Shown in pieces: positions 51,735 to 62,214 of a stretch of 64,000 nt of DNA. The translations under genes and the position numbers were made by a program. Numbering within the stretch: the first letter of the stretch is position 1; each line of letters opens with the position of its first letter. The stretch lies in the NCBI GenBank assembly GCA_910584045.1, contig CAJTYO010000005.1, positions 1 through 64,000 of the forward strand, written 5' to 3'. A model generated the notes under the pieces. The model was not told where the DNA came from. It worked only from the letters and a program-made list of their open reading frames with translations, and made no database searches. Source of the DNA: an uncultured Oscillospiraceae bacterium. Its GTDB lineage: Bacteria > Bacillota > Clostridia > Oscillospirales > Oscillospiraceae.

Positions 51735-53204
51735 TTATCGCCGGACCGCCGCTTTCTCCGGCGGCTTGTCGTCCAGACGCATCCCGTGGACGCCGCACTT
51801 GGCGTAGGCCCGCTTGCGGATATAGAGGAAAAAGACGATGTGCACCAGCGCGGTGATGGCCCAGCTGACGGGGTAAGACAGGTATAGCACCGCCGGGCTG
51901 TGATAGACGCGGAACACTGTGGCCACCCAGATCAGCCTGGTGCCGCAGGCGCCCACCATGGACACGATCATAGGGATCACCGAGTGTCCCAGTCCCCGCA
52001 GAGCGCCCACCATCACATCCATCACACCGCACAGGCAGTACAGGCGGCATACATACTTCAGCCGGAGGATGGCCTGGGCGATGACCTCCTCCTCGCCGGG
52101 GGCATAGATGGAGGCCAGCTGATGGCCGAAAAGGACCGTCAGGTTCCCCAAAATCAGCCCTGAAGCTATGGCGTAGGTCTGGCACAGCAGGAGGGAGCGG
52201 TCCACCCGGCGGCACTCCCCCGCGCCGTAGTTCTGGCTGGTGAAGGTCAGGTCAGTCTGGTAGAAGGCATTCATGGACACATACACAAAGCCCTCGATAT
52301 TGGACGAGGCGGAAGCTCCCGCGATGATGGCGGTGGAACCGAAGGAGTTGATAGAGGACTGGATAACTACGTTGGACAGGGAAAATACGATACCCTGGAA
52401 TCCGGCGGGCAAGCCTACCTGGAGGATCCGTCTCACCACCCGCTTCTCCAGGCGCAGCTTCCGCAGGTCCAGATGCAGCGGCCCCTCATCCCGCATCAGG
52501 CACCCCAGCACCAGCAGGGCGGACACCGCCTGGGAGATGATGGTGGCTAGCGCCACGCCGGCCACGCTCATCTGAAAGACAATGACGAACAGCAGGTTCA
52601 GCGCCACATTGGTCACCCCGGCGATGGCCAGAAAGTACAGTGGCCGCCGGGTGTCCCCCTGAGCCCGCAGGATGGCCGCGCCAAAGTTGTACAGCATGTT
52701 CACCGGCATCCCGCAGAAATAGATGCGCAGATAGATGGCCGCCAGATCGATGACATCCGGCGCGGAGGAGGTCCAGATCAGCAGCTGCCGGGCCAGAGTC
52801 ACCCCAAGCACCGCCAGCAGCACGCCGCTGATGAGGGAGATTGCGACGGCGGTGTGTACGCTGCGGCCTACCTCATCCTCCCGGCCGGCCCCCAGGTCCC
52901 GGGCCACCACCACGTTGGTACCCACAGAGAAGCCTACAAACAGGTTCACAAGCAGATTGATGAGGGACCCTGTGGAGCCGACGGCGGCCAAAGCCTCCTT
53001 CCCGGCGCAGCGCCCCACCACCACCACGTCGGCGGCGTTGAACAACAGCTGCAGCAGGCTGGACAGCATCAGCGGTAGGGCAAAAAGCAGAATCTTCCCC
53101 GCCAGAGGACCGTGGACCATATCGATATTGTAACCTTTCTTCCGCTCCGCCGGCTGGCGGTGAAAGAGCTGCGCGGCGCGCTGTGTCAAGCCCAGCTTCT
53201 GCAT
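51735..53204 (-). CDS. MATE-family efflux transporter
   Basis: Twelve-helix multidrug/toxin exporter of the MATE family, 489 aa. The first conserved region is GKILLFALPLMLSSLLQLLFNAADVVVVGR, read here in two halves with the N-terminal helix from about residue 35. The second-half repeat includes IEGFVYVSMNAFYQTDLTFTSQN. Cytoplasmic N-terminus is longer than usual (about 30 residues); an internal start is possible. GGGGAGG precedes the ATG. The substrate is unknown. It is one of two MATE genes within 5 kb. Confidence 0.92.
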   Translation of the reverse strand: MQKLGLTQRAAQLFHRQPAERKKGYNIDMVHGPLAGKILLFALPLMLSSLLQLLFNAADVVVVGRCAGKEALAAVGSTGSLINLLVNLFVGFSVGTNVVVARDLGAGREDEVGRSVHTAVAISLISGVLLAVLGVTLARQLLIWTSSAPDVIDLAAIYLRIYFCGMPVNMLYNFGAAILRAQGDTRRPLYFLAIAGVTNVALNLLFVIVFQMSVAGVALATIISQAVSALLVLGCLMRDEGPLHLDLRKLRLEKRVVRRILQVGLPAGFQGIVFSLSNVVIQSSINSFGSTAIIAGASASSNIEGFVYVSMNAFYQTDLTFTSQNYGAGECRRVDRSLLLCQTYAIASGLILGNLTVLFGHQLASIYAPGEEEVIAQAILRLKYVCRLYCLCGVMDVMVGALRGLGHSVIPMIVSMVGACGTRLIWVATVFRVYHSPAVLYLSYPVSWAITALVHIVFFLYIRKRAYAKCGVHGMRLDDKPPEKAAVRR

Positions 53205-53371
53205 GGCGGAAATACCTCCCCAAAAATCCGTATGATATCCATTTTCACGCCTGTTATATCACATCTTATGAAAAAGAACAACCCCCAACGCTGGAAAAAT
53301 GGGCCAAAAACGAACGTTTTTTTCCTCCTGGTTTTGGCAAAAACTTTTTTTCGGAAATTGCAAAACTCCAC

Positions 53372-53418
53372 TTGACAAACCGTTCATACTGTGTATACTG
53401 TTCATATACAGATGAACA
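53372..53418 (+). promoter_or_regulatory. Promoter and operator of the ytr-type operon
   Basis: TTGACA (53372-53377), 16-nt spacer, TATACT (53394-53399). TGTTCAT (53399-53405) and ATGAACA (53412-53418) are exact inverted repeats with a 6-nt spacer just after the -10 box, and a further GTTCATA lies in the spacer. A likely binding site for the GntR-type protein. Confidence 0.72.
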
Positions 53419-53429
53419 GAGGTGCACCC

Positions 53430-53804
53430 ATGGATATCATCATCAGCAACTCCGGCGGACAGCCCATCTATGAGCAGATCTGCCGCCAGATCAAGGGGGC
53501 CATCGCAGCGGGGAAGCTCCGCCCCGGCGAGCCCCTGCCCTCCATCCGCAATCTGGCCCGAGACCTGCGCATCAGCGTGATCACCACCAAGCGGGCCTAC
53601 GAGGAGCTGGAGCGGGACGGCTTTATCCAGACCGTGGCGGGGAAGGGCAGCTTTGTGGCCCAGCAGGACCTGGAGCTGGCCCGGGAGAGCAATCTACGGG
53701 AGATTGAGCAGCACTTGCAGGCCGCGCTGGAGCTGGCGAGGCAAATCGATCTGCCGGCGGTGGAAGTACACAATATACTGACGGTATTAAGCGAGGAGGA
53801 CTAA
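53430..53804 (+). CDS. GntR-family regulator, YtrA type
   Basis: 124-aa YtrA-type repressor. The ATG at 53430 follows AGAGGTG. Winged helix-turn-helix: PIYEQICRQIKGAIAAGKL, RPGEPLPSIRNLARDLRISV, ITTKRAYEELERDGFI and the wing TVAGKGSFV. The short C-terminal helical pair has no ligand domain, as in YtrA. It heads an operon with an ABC ATPase and a permease, and faces its own palindromic operator. Ytr systems respond to cell-wall stress in Bacillus; that may not carry over here. Confidence 0.9.
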   Translation: MDIIISNSGGQPIYEQICRQIKGAIAAGKLRPGEPLPSIRNLARDLRISVITTKRAYEELERDGFIQTVAGKGSFVAQQDLELARESNLREIEQHLQAALELARQIDLPAVEVHNILTVLSEED

Positions 53805-53809
53805 GCAAT

Positions 53810-54664
53810 ATGGAGAGCAACGCCATTGAGATCAGAGGCCTGACCAAACGGTATAAGGACTTTACCCTGGAGAATCTGAACCTGGACCTGCCCTATGGCT
53901 GCATTCTGGGTCTAGTGGGGGAGAACGGGGCGGGAAAGAGCACCACCATCCGTCTCATCATGGACGCTCTGGACCGGGACGGCGGCGACGTCTCCGTCCT
54001 GGGAACAGACAACAGGAGCCGGGAGTTCCTAAATCTGAAGGAGGAGATTGGTGTGGTGCTGGACGAGACCTTCGTGCCGGAGGTCATCAACGCCAAGCAG
54101 ATGGGGCGGATCATGGCGGGCACCTACAAAAACTGGGACCAGGCCGCCTATGACGGCTGGATCAGGCGCTTCGATCTGCCCCTGGATAAGAAGTTCAAGG
54201 ATTACTCCCGGGGCATGACCATGAAGCTGGGCATCGCGGCGGCCCTGAGTCACCACCCCAGGCTCCTGCTTCTGGACGAAGCCACCGGTGGGCTGGACCC
54301 CATGGTCCGGGAGGAGCTGCTGGAGACGTTCGCCGACTTCGCCGCCGAGGAGGGCCACGCGGTGCTGCTCTCCAGCCACATCGTCAGCGATTTGGAGCGT
54401 ATCTGCGACTACATCGCCTTCCTCCACAGGGGGAAGCTGGCGCTGTGCGAGGAGAAGGACGTGCTGCTGGACAAATACGGTATTCTGAAGTGCTCCAGAG
54501 AGCAGCTGGCCGATATTCCCGAGGAGGCCGTCCACGGCAAGCGGGTGGGGACTTACGGCGTGGAGGCTCTTGTGGAGCGGGAGTTCATGCCTAGGGATAC
54601 GGTGGTGGACCGGGCGAGTCTGGAGGATATCATTCTGTATATGGTGAAAGGAGAGCAGAAATGA
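53810..54664 (+). CDS. ABC transporter ATPase, YtrB-like
   Basis: Nucleotide-binding subunit of an ABC-2 type transporter, 284 aa. Walker A GENGAGKST near residue 38, signature YSRGMTMKLG, Walker B LLLLDEATGGLDP, H-loop in LLSSHIVSD. The C-terminal ~70 residues have the usual extra domain of drug-type ATPases. Starts 5 nt after the regulator and overlaps the permease by 4 nt (ATGA). Confidence 0.92.
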   Translation: MESNAIEIRGLTKRYKDFTLENLNLDLPYGCILGLVGENGAGKSTTIRLIMDALDRDGGDVSVLGTDNRSREFLNLKEEIGVVLDETFVPEVINAKQMGRIMAGTYKNWDQAAYDGWIRRFDLPLDKKFKDYSRGMTMKLGIAAALSHHPRLLLLDEATGGLDPMVREELLETFADFAAEEGHAVLLSSHIVSDLERICDYIAFLHRGKLALCEEKDVLLDKYGILKCSREQLADIPEEAVHGKRVGTYGVEALVEREFMPRDTVVDRASLEDIILYMVKGEQK

Positions 54665-55293
54665 TTGGACTTTTAAAGAAGGATCTCTATGTGGCGGACA
54701 AATCTGGACGACTGCTGTTGATTCTGGCGTTGATATTCAGTATGATACCCTCGATGGGGGCCTTCGGCAGTACCTATGCCATGATGATGGCGGTAATGAT
54801 GCCGCTGAGTTCTATCGCTTATGACGAGCGGTGCAAATGGGACCGCTACGCCGCTATGCTGCCCTATCGGGTGGGCCAGCTGGTATGGAGCAAATATCTG
54901 CTGTCCTACTTCTACACCCTGTTGGGCGGAGGCATCATCGTGCTGGGCGCATTCCTGCGGGGCATGACCACAGGGGCGGCGGATTGGAAGGAGACGGTGG
55001 AAATGAGCGTCATGCTGGCGGTCGTTATGCTGTTCATTACGGCGCTGGGACTGCCGATGCTCTACCGGTTTGGGTCCGAAAAAGGCCGGCTTGCGATGAT
55101 CCTTTGCATGGGCGCCGGTGTTGGCACAGCCATGGGGCTGATGGGTATTTTCGGAGAGACTCCGGAGCTGCCGGAGCTGCCGATGCCCGTAGTGATCACC
55201 GGGATAGCCGTCCTGGCGGCGGGAGCAACTTGGTTGTCCTTCCGCTTGAGCATCCGTTTCTACAAGAGGCGGCAGAATGGAGCCTATGACTGA
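54661..55293 (+). CDS. ABC-2 type permease
   Basis: 210-aa membrane subunit with about six helices, opening MIGLLKKDLYVADKSGRLLL as in ABC-2 permeases of this operon type. The soluble loop YDERCKWDRYAAMLPYRVGQ is a family hallmark. Coupled by ATGA to the ATPase gene; the two presumably form a homodimeric transporter. Cargo unknown. Third and last intact gene of the operon. Confidence 0.87.
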   Translation: MIGLLKKDLYVADKSGRLLLILALIFSMIPSMGAFGSTYAMMMAVMMPLSSIAYDERCKWDRYAAMLPYRVGQLVWSKYLLSYFYTLLGGGIIVLGAFLRGMTTGAADWKETVEMSVMLAVVMLFITALGLPMLYRFGSEKGRLAMILCMGAGVGTAMGLMGIFGETPELPELPMPVVITGIAVLAAGATWLSFRLSIRFYKRRQNGAYD

Positions 55294-55307
55294 CAGGAGA
55301 GGATCAC

Positions 55308-55527
55308 GAAAATACAAACACCTGTCCCAAGTGCGGGTTTTACCGGATCGTCCACATTCCCGACACGCCCCGGAGGTACGCCAGTGGAAATAATATCTAC
55401 ACCTCCGCCGTCCCCCCTCACGGGGAAGATCCCTGTGATCCGGTATGTCGGCTGTGACTGCGGTTTCACGGGGAATTGGGTAGAAACACAAGGGGAGCGG
55501 GCGGAAATCGCCCGGGTATTTGGGTAA
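55308..55527 (+). pseudogene. Small zinc-ribbon protein, frameshifted
   Basis: Two frames together spell a ~70-aa zinc-ribbon protein. The first gives NTCPKCGFYRIVHIPDTPRR and ASGNNIYTS. The second gives GKIPVIRYVGCDCGFTGNWV ending ARVFG at 55527. The switch falls in a C-run/G-run near 55411-55425. No ATG is found: AGGAGAGG is followed by CACGAAAAT where a start would be expected. The two CxxC/CxC pairs make a complete metal site across the frames. Alternatively a sequencing error in a homopolymer. Confidence 0.55.
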
Positions 55528-55551
55528 ACCGCAAAACTTCTATTTCCCGTA

Positions 55552-55580
55552 TTGACATAAAAATTTCATCATGCTACCAT
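55552..55580 (+). promoter_or_regulatory. Promoter candidate for the second MATE gene
   Basis: TTGACA (55552-55557), 17-nt spacer, TACCAT (55575-55580). Confidence 0.6.
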
Positions 55581-55610
55581 AAAAGCGTCGCCGCACAGCG
55601 GCGCTTTTTT
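55581..55610 (+). terminator. Terminator-like hairpin over the expected start of transcription
   Basis: AAAAGCG..CGCCGC pairs with GCGGCGCTTTTTT. It most likely ends the ytr-type transcript; it directly follows the promoter above, so the two elements overlap. Confidence 0.7.
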
Positions 55611-55687
55611 AACGCAAAATCCGTCGGGTCAAGCGCCGGCGGCGAAACACGAAAGGGAAGCGGGGCCCGGAAAGGAATCGAAAGAAA

Positions 55688-57064
55688 ATGGAAGAAATGG
55701 AAGAAAAAGAGATGCAGCCGAGAGAGAACAAAATGGGCGTACTGCCCATCAACAAGCTCCTTGTGTCCATGTCTGTGCCCATCATGCTCAGTATGCTGGT
55801 GCAGGCGCTGTACAACATCGTAGACAGTATTTTTGTCTCCCGGGTCAGTGAGAACGCGCTGAACGCGGTGGGCCTTGCCTTCCCGGTGCAGAACCTGATG
55901 ATCGCGGTGGCTACAGGCACCGGCGTTGGCATCAACGCCCTTTTAAGCCGCAGTCTGGGGGAAAAGCGGTTTGACCGGGCCAACCTGACCGCCAGCAACG
56001 GCGTGTTTCTGGGCGTATGCAGCGCAATCGTTTTTGCGGTGCTTGGAGCCCTGTTCTCCCGGCAGTTCTTCCTGGTCCAGACCGACGTGGCGGAGATCGT
56101 GGAGGGCGGCGCGGCCTATATCCAGGTTTGCACTGTCTGCTCCTTCGGTCTCTTCATCGCCATCAGCATTGAGCGCCTGCTCCAGGCCACGGGCAATACC
56201 GTTTACAGCATGATCACCCAGATGGCGGGGGCTGTGACCAATATCATTTTTGACCCCATCTTTATCTTTGTCTTCGACATGGGCGTGGTGGGCGCCGCCT
56301 GGGCCACGGTGCTGGGCCAGGTGGTAAGCGCAGCCCTGGGCGTCTACTTCAACGTCAGGAAGAATACGGAGATCACCCTGAGCTTCAAAGGTTTCCGCCC
56401 CAACGCCTACATCATCGGACGAATTTATTCCGTGGGTGTGCCGTCCATCATCATGGCCTCCATCGGTTCGGTGATGACCTTCGGTTTGAACAAGATTCTC
56501 ATCGGTTTCACCACCACCGCCACCGCTGTTTTCAGCGTATACTTCAAGCTCCAAAGCTTCGTTTTCATGCCGGTGTTCGGACTGAATAACGGCATGGTAC
56601 CCATTGTGGCATACAACTTCGGCGCGCGAAAGCCGGATCGGATGATCAAGACGGTGAAGCTGGCCGCCGTCTACGCCACGGGCATCATGGTTCTGGGTGT
56701 GGCCGTCTTCCAACTGCTTCCCCACGTGCTGCTGGGTATGTTCGAAGCGTCGGACTACATGCTGGAGATCGGCGTGCCAGCCCTGCGGACCATCTGCCTG
56801 AGCTTTCTGCTGGCTGGCTTCGGCATCGTCTCCTCCTCCTTTTTCCAGGCCCTGGGCCACGGGATGCTCAGCCTGGTCATCTCGCTGGTGCGCCAGCTGA
56901 TTGTGCTGCTGCCGGCGGCGTGGCTGCTGAGCCTATCGGGCCAGCTGAGCCTGGTCTGGTGGGCCTTCCCCATTGCGGAGGTGTTCTCAGTTATTTTCAG
57001 CGTGATTTTCACCCTCTACGCCTATCGCAAGGAGGTCAAGCCCCTGCTCTCAGAGGGTCAATAA
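55688..57064 (+). CDS. MATE-family efflux transporter, second gene
   Basis: Twelve-helix MATE exporter, 458 aa. After a charged, Glu/Lys-rich N-terminus the first helix reads LLVSMSVPIMLSMLVQALYN followed by IVDSIFVSRVSE, a strong family match. The middle has GNTVYSMITQMAGAVTNIIFDP and the second repeat GLNNGMVPIVAYNFGARKPDR. The ATG at 55688 (or one 12 nt later) follows AAAGGA. Not closely similar to the MATE gene at 51735. Substrate unknown. Confidence 0.92.
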   Translation: MEEMEEKEMQPRENKMGVLPINKLLVSMSVPIMLSMLVQALYNIVDSIFVSRVSENALNAVGLAFPVQNLMIAVATGTGVGINALLSRSLGEKRFDRANLTASNGVFLGVCSAIVFAVLGALFSRQFFLVQTDVAEIVEGGAAYIQVCTVCSFGLFIAISIERLLQATGNTVYSMITQMAGAVTNIIFDPIFIFVFDMGVVGAAWATVLGQVVSAALGVYFNVRKNTEITLSFKGFRPNAYIIGRIYSVGVPSIIMASIGSVMTFGLNKILIGFTTTATAVFSVYFKLQSFVFMPVFGLNNGMVPIVAYNFGARKPDRMIKTVKLAAVYATGIMVLGVAVFQLLPHVLLGMFEASDYMLEIGVPALRTICLSFLLAGFGIVSSSFFQALGHGMLSLVISLVRQLIVLLPAAWLLSLSGQLSLVWWAFPIAEVFSVIFSVIFTLYAYRKEVKPLLSEGQ

Positions 57065-57225
57065 CGAACCGGCGGCCCCCTTCCCCGGAAAACACTGAAG
57101 AAAGACCTGTTCCAGGGCTCTATTTTGGTAAAAATGTGCTTGACGGGGCATTTCCGGTGTGCTATAATAAAAAAACGCGTGGAATGAAGTCCGCGAATTT
57201 TTGTGCGCCATTTGGAGGGGTCCCC

Positions 57226-57468
57226 TTGCTGAAGGAATTGCGGTCGGAGAACAAGGTCTCCGGTGCAAAACAGTCCCGCCGGGCCATCCGGGCCGGGCTG
57301 GCCCGGGCGGTCTATCTGGCCGGGGACGCAGACCCCGCTCTCACAGAGCCTCTCCGGGCTCTGTGCCGTGAAAAGGCGGTGCCCGTCATTGACTGCCGCG
57401 CCATGCGGGAGCTGGGACAGGCTGCCGGCATCCAGGTGGGGACCGCCGTGGTCACACTATTAAAATAG
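57226..57468 (+). CDS. L7Ae-family ribosomal/RNA-binding protein (YbxF-like)
   Basis: 80-aa L7Ae/L30e-type protein that binds kink-turn RNA. It starts with TTG at 57226, supported by GGAGGGG 5 nt upstream. The fold's markers are KVSGAKQSRRAIRAGLARAV (first helix and RNA-binding basic stretch) and the closing GIQVGTAVVTLL. Its position just before rpsL is that of YbxF in Bacillus. First gene of the str cluster seen here. Confidence 0.82.
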   Translation: MLKELRSENKVSGAKQSRRAIRAGLARAVYLAGDADPALTEPLRALCREKAVPVIDCRAMRELGQAAGIQVGTAVVTLLK

Positions 57469-57573
57469 GAACAATTTCACAAATTTCGGTTTTTTCAGGA
57501 TATTTTTTGAATGTCCTGTAAAAAATAAACAGGAGCGTCACGTTCCACTAAATTTACAAGAAAGGAGAAAACT

Positions 57574-57990
57574 ATGCCTACTTTCAACCAGCTGGTCCGC
57601 AAGGGCCGGGAGCAGGCGACCTACAAGTCCAACGCCCCCGCCATGCAGTACGGCCTCAACACCCTGAAGAACAAGGAGACCGATCTGCCCTCCCCCCAGA
57701 AGCGCGGCGTGTGCACCGCGGTGCGTACCGCCACCCCCAAGAAGCCCAACTCCGCCCTGCGTAAGATCGCCCGTGTGCGCCTGACCAACGGCTATGAGGT
57801 TACCGCCTATATCCCCGGCGTGGGCCACTCCCTCCAGGAGCACTCCGTGGTCATGATCCGCGGCGGCCGTGTCAAGGACCTCCCCGGCGTCCGTTACCAC
57901 ATCATCCGCGGTACTCTGGACACCCAGGGCGTTCAGGGCCGTATGCAGGCCCGCTCCAAGTACGGCGCCAAGCGCCCGAAGTCCAAGTAA
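57574..57990 (+). CDS. rpsL: 30S ribosomal protein S12
   Basis: Decoding-centre protein of the small subunit, 138 aa. Motifs [31 protein letters not shown] and [14 protein letters not shown] are all present. The Lys residues whose change gives streptomycin resistance (in KKPNSALRK and in [10 protein letters not shown]) are wild type. AAAGGAG precedes the ATG. Confidence 0.98.
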   Translation: MPTFNQLVRKGREQATYKSNAPAMQYGLNTLKNKETDLPSPQKRGVCTAVRTATPKKPNSALRKIARVRLTNGYEVTAYIPGVGHSLQEHSVVMIRGGRVKDLPGVRYHIIRGTLDTQGVQGRMQARSKYGAKRPKSK

Positions 57991-58157
57991 GATCGTCTGA
58001 ACGGACCGGAGCGAGTCCGGATCGCTTTGCCGAAAAGGTTGAGCATAGTTTTCTTTATGATAAACTGTGACAGCGCCTCTTTGGCAGGCCGAGACGACAG
58101 GAAAACCTGTAGAGTACCTATGATTTCATAGAATTTTTAATGAAGGAGGGAAGCATT

Positions 58158-58628
58158 GTGCCCAGAAGAGGTAATGTTCCCAAGAGAGAGATTCTGCCTG
58201 ATCCCATGTACAACAGCGTCCTGGTGACCAAGCTGGTCAACTCCATCATGCTCGACGGCAAAAAGGGTGTGGCGCAGAAGATCGTGTACGGAGCCTTCGA
58301 CATCGTCAAGGACAAGACCGATAAGGAGCCCCTGGAGGTGTTCACCACCGCCATGGACAACATCATGCCCAGTCTGGAGGTCAAGGCCCGCCGTGTGGGC
58401 GGCGCCACCTACCAGGTGCCTATGGATGTCCGTCCCGCCCGCCGCCAGACCCTGGGTCTGCGCTGGCTGACCAATTATGCCCGCGCCCGCAGCGAGCGCA
58501 CCATGGCCGAGCGTCTGGCCAATGAGATCATGGACGCAGCCAACAATACCGGCTCCGCTGTGAAAAAGCGCGAGGATACCCACAAGATGGCCGAGTCCAA
58601 CAAGGCCTTCGCCCATTTCCGTTGGTAA
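58158..58628 (+). CDS. rpsG: 30S ribosomal protein S7
   Basis: Primary 16S rRNA-binding protein that starts assembly of the 30S head, 156 aa, the standard length. Start is GTG at 58158 with AAGGAGGG upstream, giving [19 protein letters not shown]. Motifs [20 protein letters not shown] and [20 protein letters not shown] are clear. It lies 167 bp after rpsL and 15 bp before fusA. Confidence 0.98.
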   Translation: MPRRGNVPKREILPDPMYNSVLVTKLVNSIMLDGKKGVAQKIVYGAFDIVKDKTDKEPLEVFTTAMDNIMPSLEVKARRVGGATYQVPMDVRPARRQTLGLRWLTNYARARSERTMAERLANEIMDAANNTGSAVKKREDTHKMAESNKAFAHFRW

Positions 58629-58643
58629 GTTAGGAGGAGCAGT

Positions 58644-60755
58644 ATGCCGAGAAAGGTATCACTGGAAAACACAAGAAATATCGGCATTATGGCTCACATT
58701 GATGCAGGAAAGACCACGACGACCGAGCGCATCCTGTATTATACCGGTGTGAACTATAAGATCGGTGAGACCCATGAGGGCACCGCCACCATGGACTGGA
58801 TGGCCCAGGAGCAGGAGCGGGGCATCACAATCACCTCCGCCGCCACCACCTGCTACTGGCAGGGTATGCGGAACCAGTTTCCTCAGACCCGCATCAACAT
58901 CATCGACACACCGGGCCATGTAGACTTCACCGTGGAGGTGGAGCGCTCCCTGCGCGTGCTGGACGGCTCTGTGACCGTCATGTGCGCCAAGGGCGGCGTT
59001 GAGCCCCAGTCCGAGACCGTCTGGAGACAGGCGGATCACTACCGAGTTCCCCGCATGATCTACGTCAATAAGATGGACATCATGGGCGCAGATTTCTACA
59101 ACGTGCTGCGCATGATTGACGAGCGGCTCAAGTGCAACGCCGTGCCCATCCAGCTGCCCATCGGCAAGGAAGCCGACTTCCTTGGCATCATCGACCTGGT
59201 GGAGATGAAGGCGTATATCTACCACGACGACCTGGGCAAGGACATCAGCGAGGAGGAGATCCCCGCCGATATGGCCGAGCTGGCCGCCGAGTATCACGAG
59301 AAGATGCTGGACGCCGTCAGCATGTTTGACGACGAAATCATGGAGATGTACCTGGAGGGCCAGGATATCCCCAAGGACCGTATCCGTAAGGCCATCCGCC
59401 AGGCTACCTGCGCGGTGGAAATGATCCCCGTCACCTGCGGCACGTCCTACCGCAACAAGGGCATCCAGCGTCTGCTGGACGCCATCGTGGATTATATGCC
59501 CTCCCCCCTGGACATTCCCCCCATCAAGGGCGTCAATCCCAAGACCGATGAGGAGGAGGAGCGTCCCTCTGACGACAACGCCCCCTTCTCCGCCCTGGCT
59601 TTCAAGATCATGACCGACCCCTATGTGGGCCGCCTGAGCTTTATCCGGGTGTATTCTGGTATGCTGAGCACCGGCTCTTCCGTGCTTAACTCCACCAAGA
59701 GCCAGAAGGAGCGCATCGGCCGCATCCTTCAGATGCACGCCAATCACCGGGAGGACATTGAGACCATCTACTCCGGCGACATCGCCGGCGTCATCGGTCT
59801 GAAAAACTCCACCACCGGCGACACTCTGTGTGACGACAAGCACCCCGTCATCCTGGAGTCGATGGAGTTCCCTGAGCCCGTTATCAGAGTTGCCATCGAG
59901 CCCAAGACCAAGGCCGGTCAGGAGAAGATGGGCATCGCCCTGATGAAGCTGGCGGAGGAGGATCCCACCTTCAAGACTTATACCGACGAGGAGACGGGTC
60001 AGACCATCATCGCCGGTATGGGCGAGCTCCATCTGGAGATCATCGTGGACCGTCTGCTCCGGGAATACAAGGTAGAGGCCAATGTAGGCGCTCCCCAGGT
60101 GGCCTACAAGGAGACCATCAAAAAGAACGTCCAGCAGGATACCAAGTATGCCCGTCAGTCCGGCGGTAAGGGCCAGTACGGCCATGTCAAGATTCGTGTG
60201 GAGCCCAACGAGTCCGGCAAGGGTTACGAGTTTGTTAACGAAGTGGTTGGCGGCGCAGTGCCCAAGGAGTATATCCCCGCTGTGGATGCCGGTATTCAGG
60301 GAGCCATGCTCTCCGGCGTGCTGGCGGGTTACCCTGTCGTGGATGTGAAAGTCACGCTGTACGACGGAAGCTACCACGAGGTGGACTCCTCCGAGATGGC
60401 CTTCAAGATTGCCGGTTCCATGGCCTTCAAAGAGGCCTGCCAAAAGGCGGACCCCACCTTGATGGAGCCCATCATGAAGGTCAGTGTTATCGTACCCGAC
60501 GAGTACCTGGGCAATGTCATCGGCGACCTCAACAGCCGCCGCGGACAGATCCAGGGCCAGGAGAACCGTTCCGGCGCCGTCCAGGTGGACGCACTGGTGC
60601 CGCTGGGCGAGATGTTTGGCTACGCCACTGATCTGCGTTCCCGCACCCAGGGCCGCGGTCAGTATACCATGGAGCCCCACAGCTACCTGGAGATTCCCAA
60701 GAGCATCCGGGAGAAGATTATTGACCAGCGCATGGGCGGTCGGGCTATGAAGTAA
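58644..60755 (+). CDS. fusA: Elongation factor G
   Basis: Translocation GTPase, 703 aa. G1 [14 protein letters not shown]3 DTPGHVDF, G4 NKMD, followed by domains II-V in normal order; the domain IV tip region includes [16 protein letters not shown]. Near the end, [20 protein letters not shown] is typical of EF-G. AGGAGG precedes the ATG. Full length and intact. Confidence 0.98.
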   Translation: MPRKVSLENTRNIGIMAHIDAGKTTTTERILYYTGVNYKIGETHEGTATMDWMAQEQERGITITSAATTCYWQGMRNQFPQTRINIIDTPGHVDFTVEVERSLRVLDGSVTVMCAKGGVEPQSETVWRQADHYRVPRMIYVNKMDIMGADFYNVLRMIDERLKCNAVPIQLPIGKEADFLGIIDLVEMKAYIYHDDLGKDISEEEIPADMAELAAEYHEKMLDAVSMFDDEIMEMYLEGQDIPKDRIRKAIRQATCAVEMIPVTCGTSYRNKGIQRLLDAIVDYMPSPLDIPPIKGVNPKTDEEEERPSDDNAPFSALAFKIMTDPYVGRLSFIRVYSGMLSTGSSVLNSTKSQKERIGRILQMHANHREDIETIYSGDIAGVIGLKNSTTGDTLCDDKHPVILESMEFPEPVIRVAIEPKTKAGQEKMGIALMKLAEEDPTFKTYTDEETGQTIIAGMGELHLEIIVDRLLREYKVEANVGAPQVAYKETIKKNVQQDTKYARQSGGKGQYGHVKIRVEPNESGKGYEFVNEVVGGAVPKEYIPAVDAGIQGAMLSGVLAGYPVVDVKVTLYDGSYHEVDSSEMAFKIAGSMAFKEACQKADPTLMEPIMKVSVIVPDEYLGNVIGDLNSRRGQIQGQENRSGAVQVDALVPLGEMFGYATDLRSRTQGRGQYTMEPHSYLEIPKSIREKIIDQRMGGRAMK

Positions 60756-60891
60756 GTCCTTTCCCCAAAATATTCCTGATAAAGTCCTTTTTTAGGATTG
60801 CTTTTTCCCTTCACTTGTTGTAAAATACCAGCATAATGAGATTTTGTGTTGACCCTAAACATTTATCTAACCGTTAAGGAGGAAATTCCAA

Positions 60892-62094
<1,203 letters not shown>

Positions 62095-62108
62095 TTCGCG
62101 TTCCTATG

Positions 62109-62143
62109 AGGGCGGCTGCCGAAAGGCGGCCGCCCTTTCGTTC
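62109..62143 (+). terminator. Terminator of the str operon
   Basis: AGGGCGGCTGCC (62109-62120), GAAA loop, GGCGGCCGCCCT (62125-62136), then TTCGTT. Confidence 0.8.
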
Positions 62144-62149
62144 CTATGT

Positions 62150-62190
62150 ACGATGAGCCGGCTCGGAAATGTTCCGGACCGGCTCATCGT
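62150..62190. repeat. 12-bp inverted repeat between tuf and cca
   Basis: ACGATGAGCCGG (62150-62161) and CCGGCTCATCGT (62179-62190). Possible second terminator serving cca on the minus strand; no T-run. Confidence 0.55.
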
Positions 62191-62214
62191 CCTGTCGCTG
62201 AATTCCACCGATTT

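Noticed and set aside
51541..52215. 224-aa minus-strand frame inside the MATE gene
   Set aside because: Pro/Arg/Gly-rich shadow of the MATE coding sequence in another frame.
55581..55687. Possible riboswitch in the leader of the second MATE gene
   Set aside because: The hairpin lies over the predicted transcription start and no known motif (guanidine or others) could be recognised.
58659..60680. Very long minus-strand frame over fusA, and similar ones over tuf, metG, the GH31 gene and others
   Set aside because: They mirror strongly codon-biased genes, have Leu/His/Val/Gly-rich low-quality products and no ribosome binding sites.
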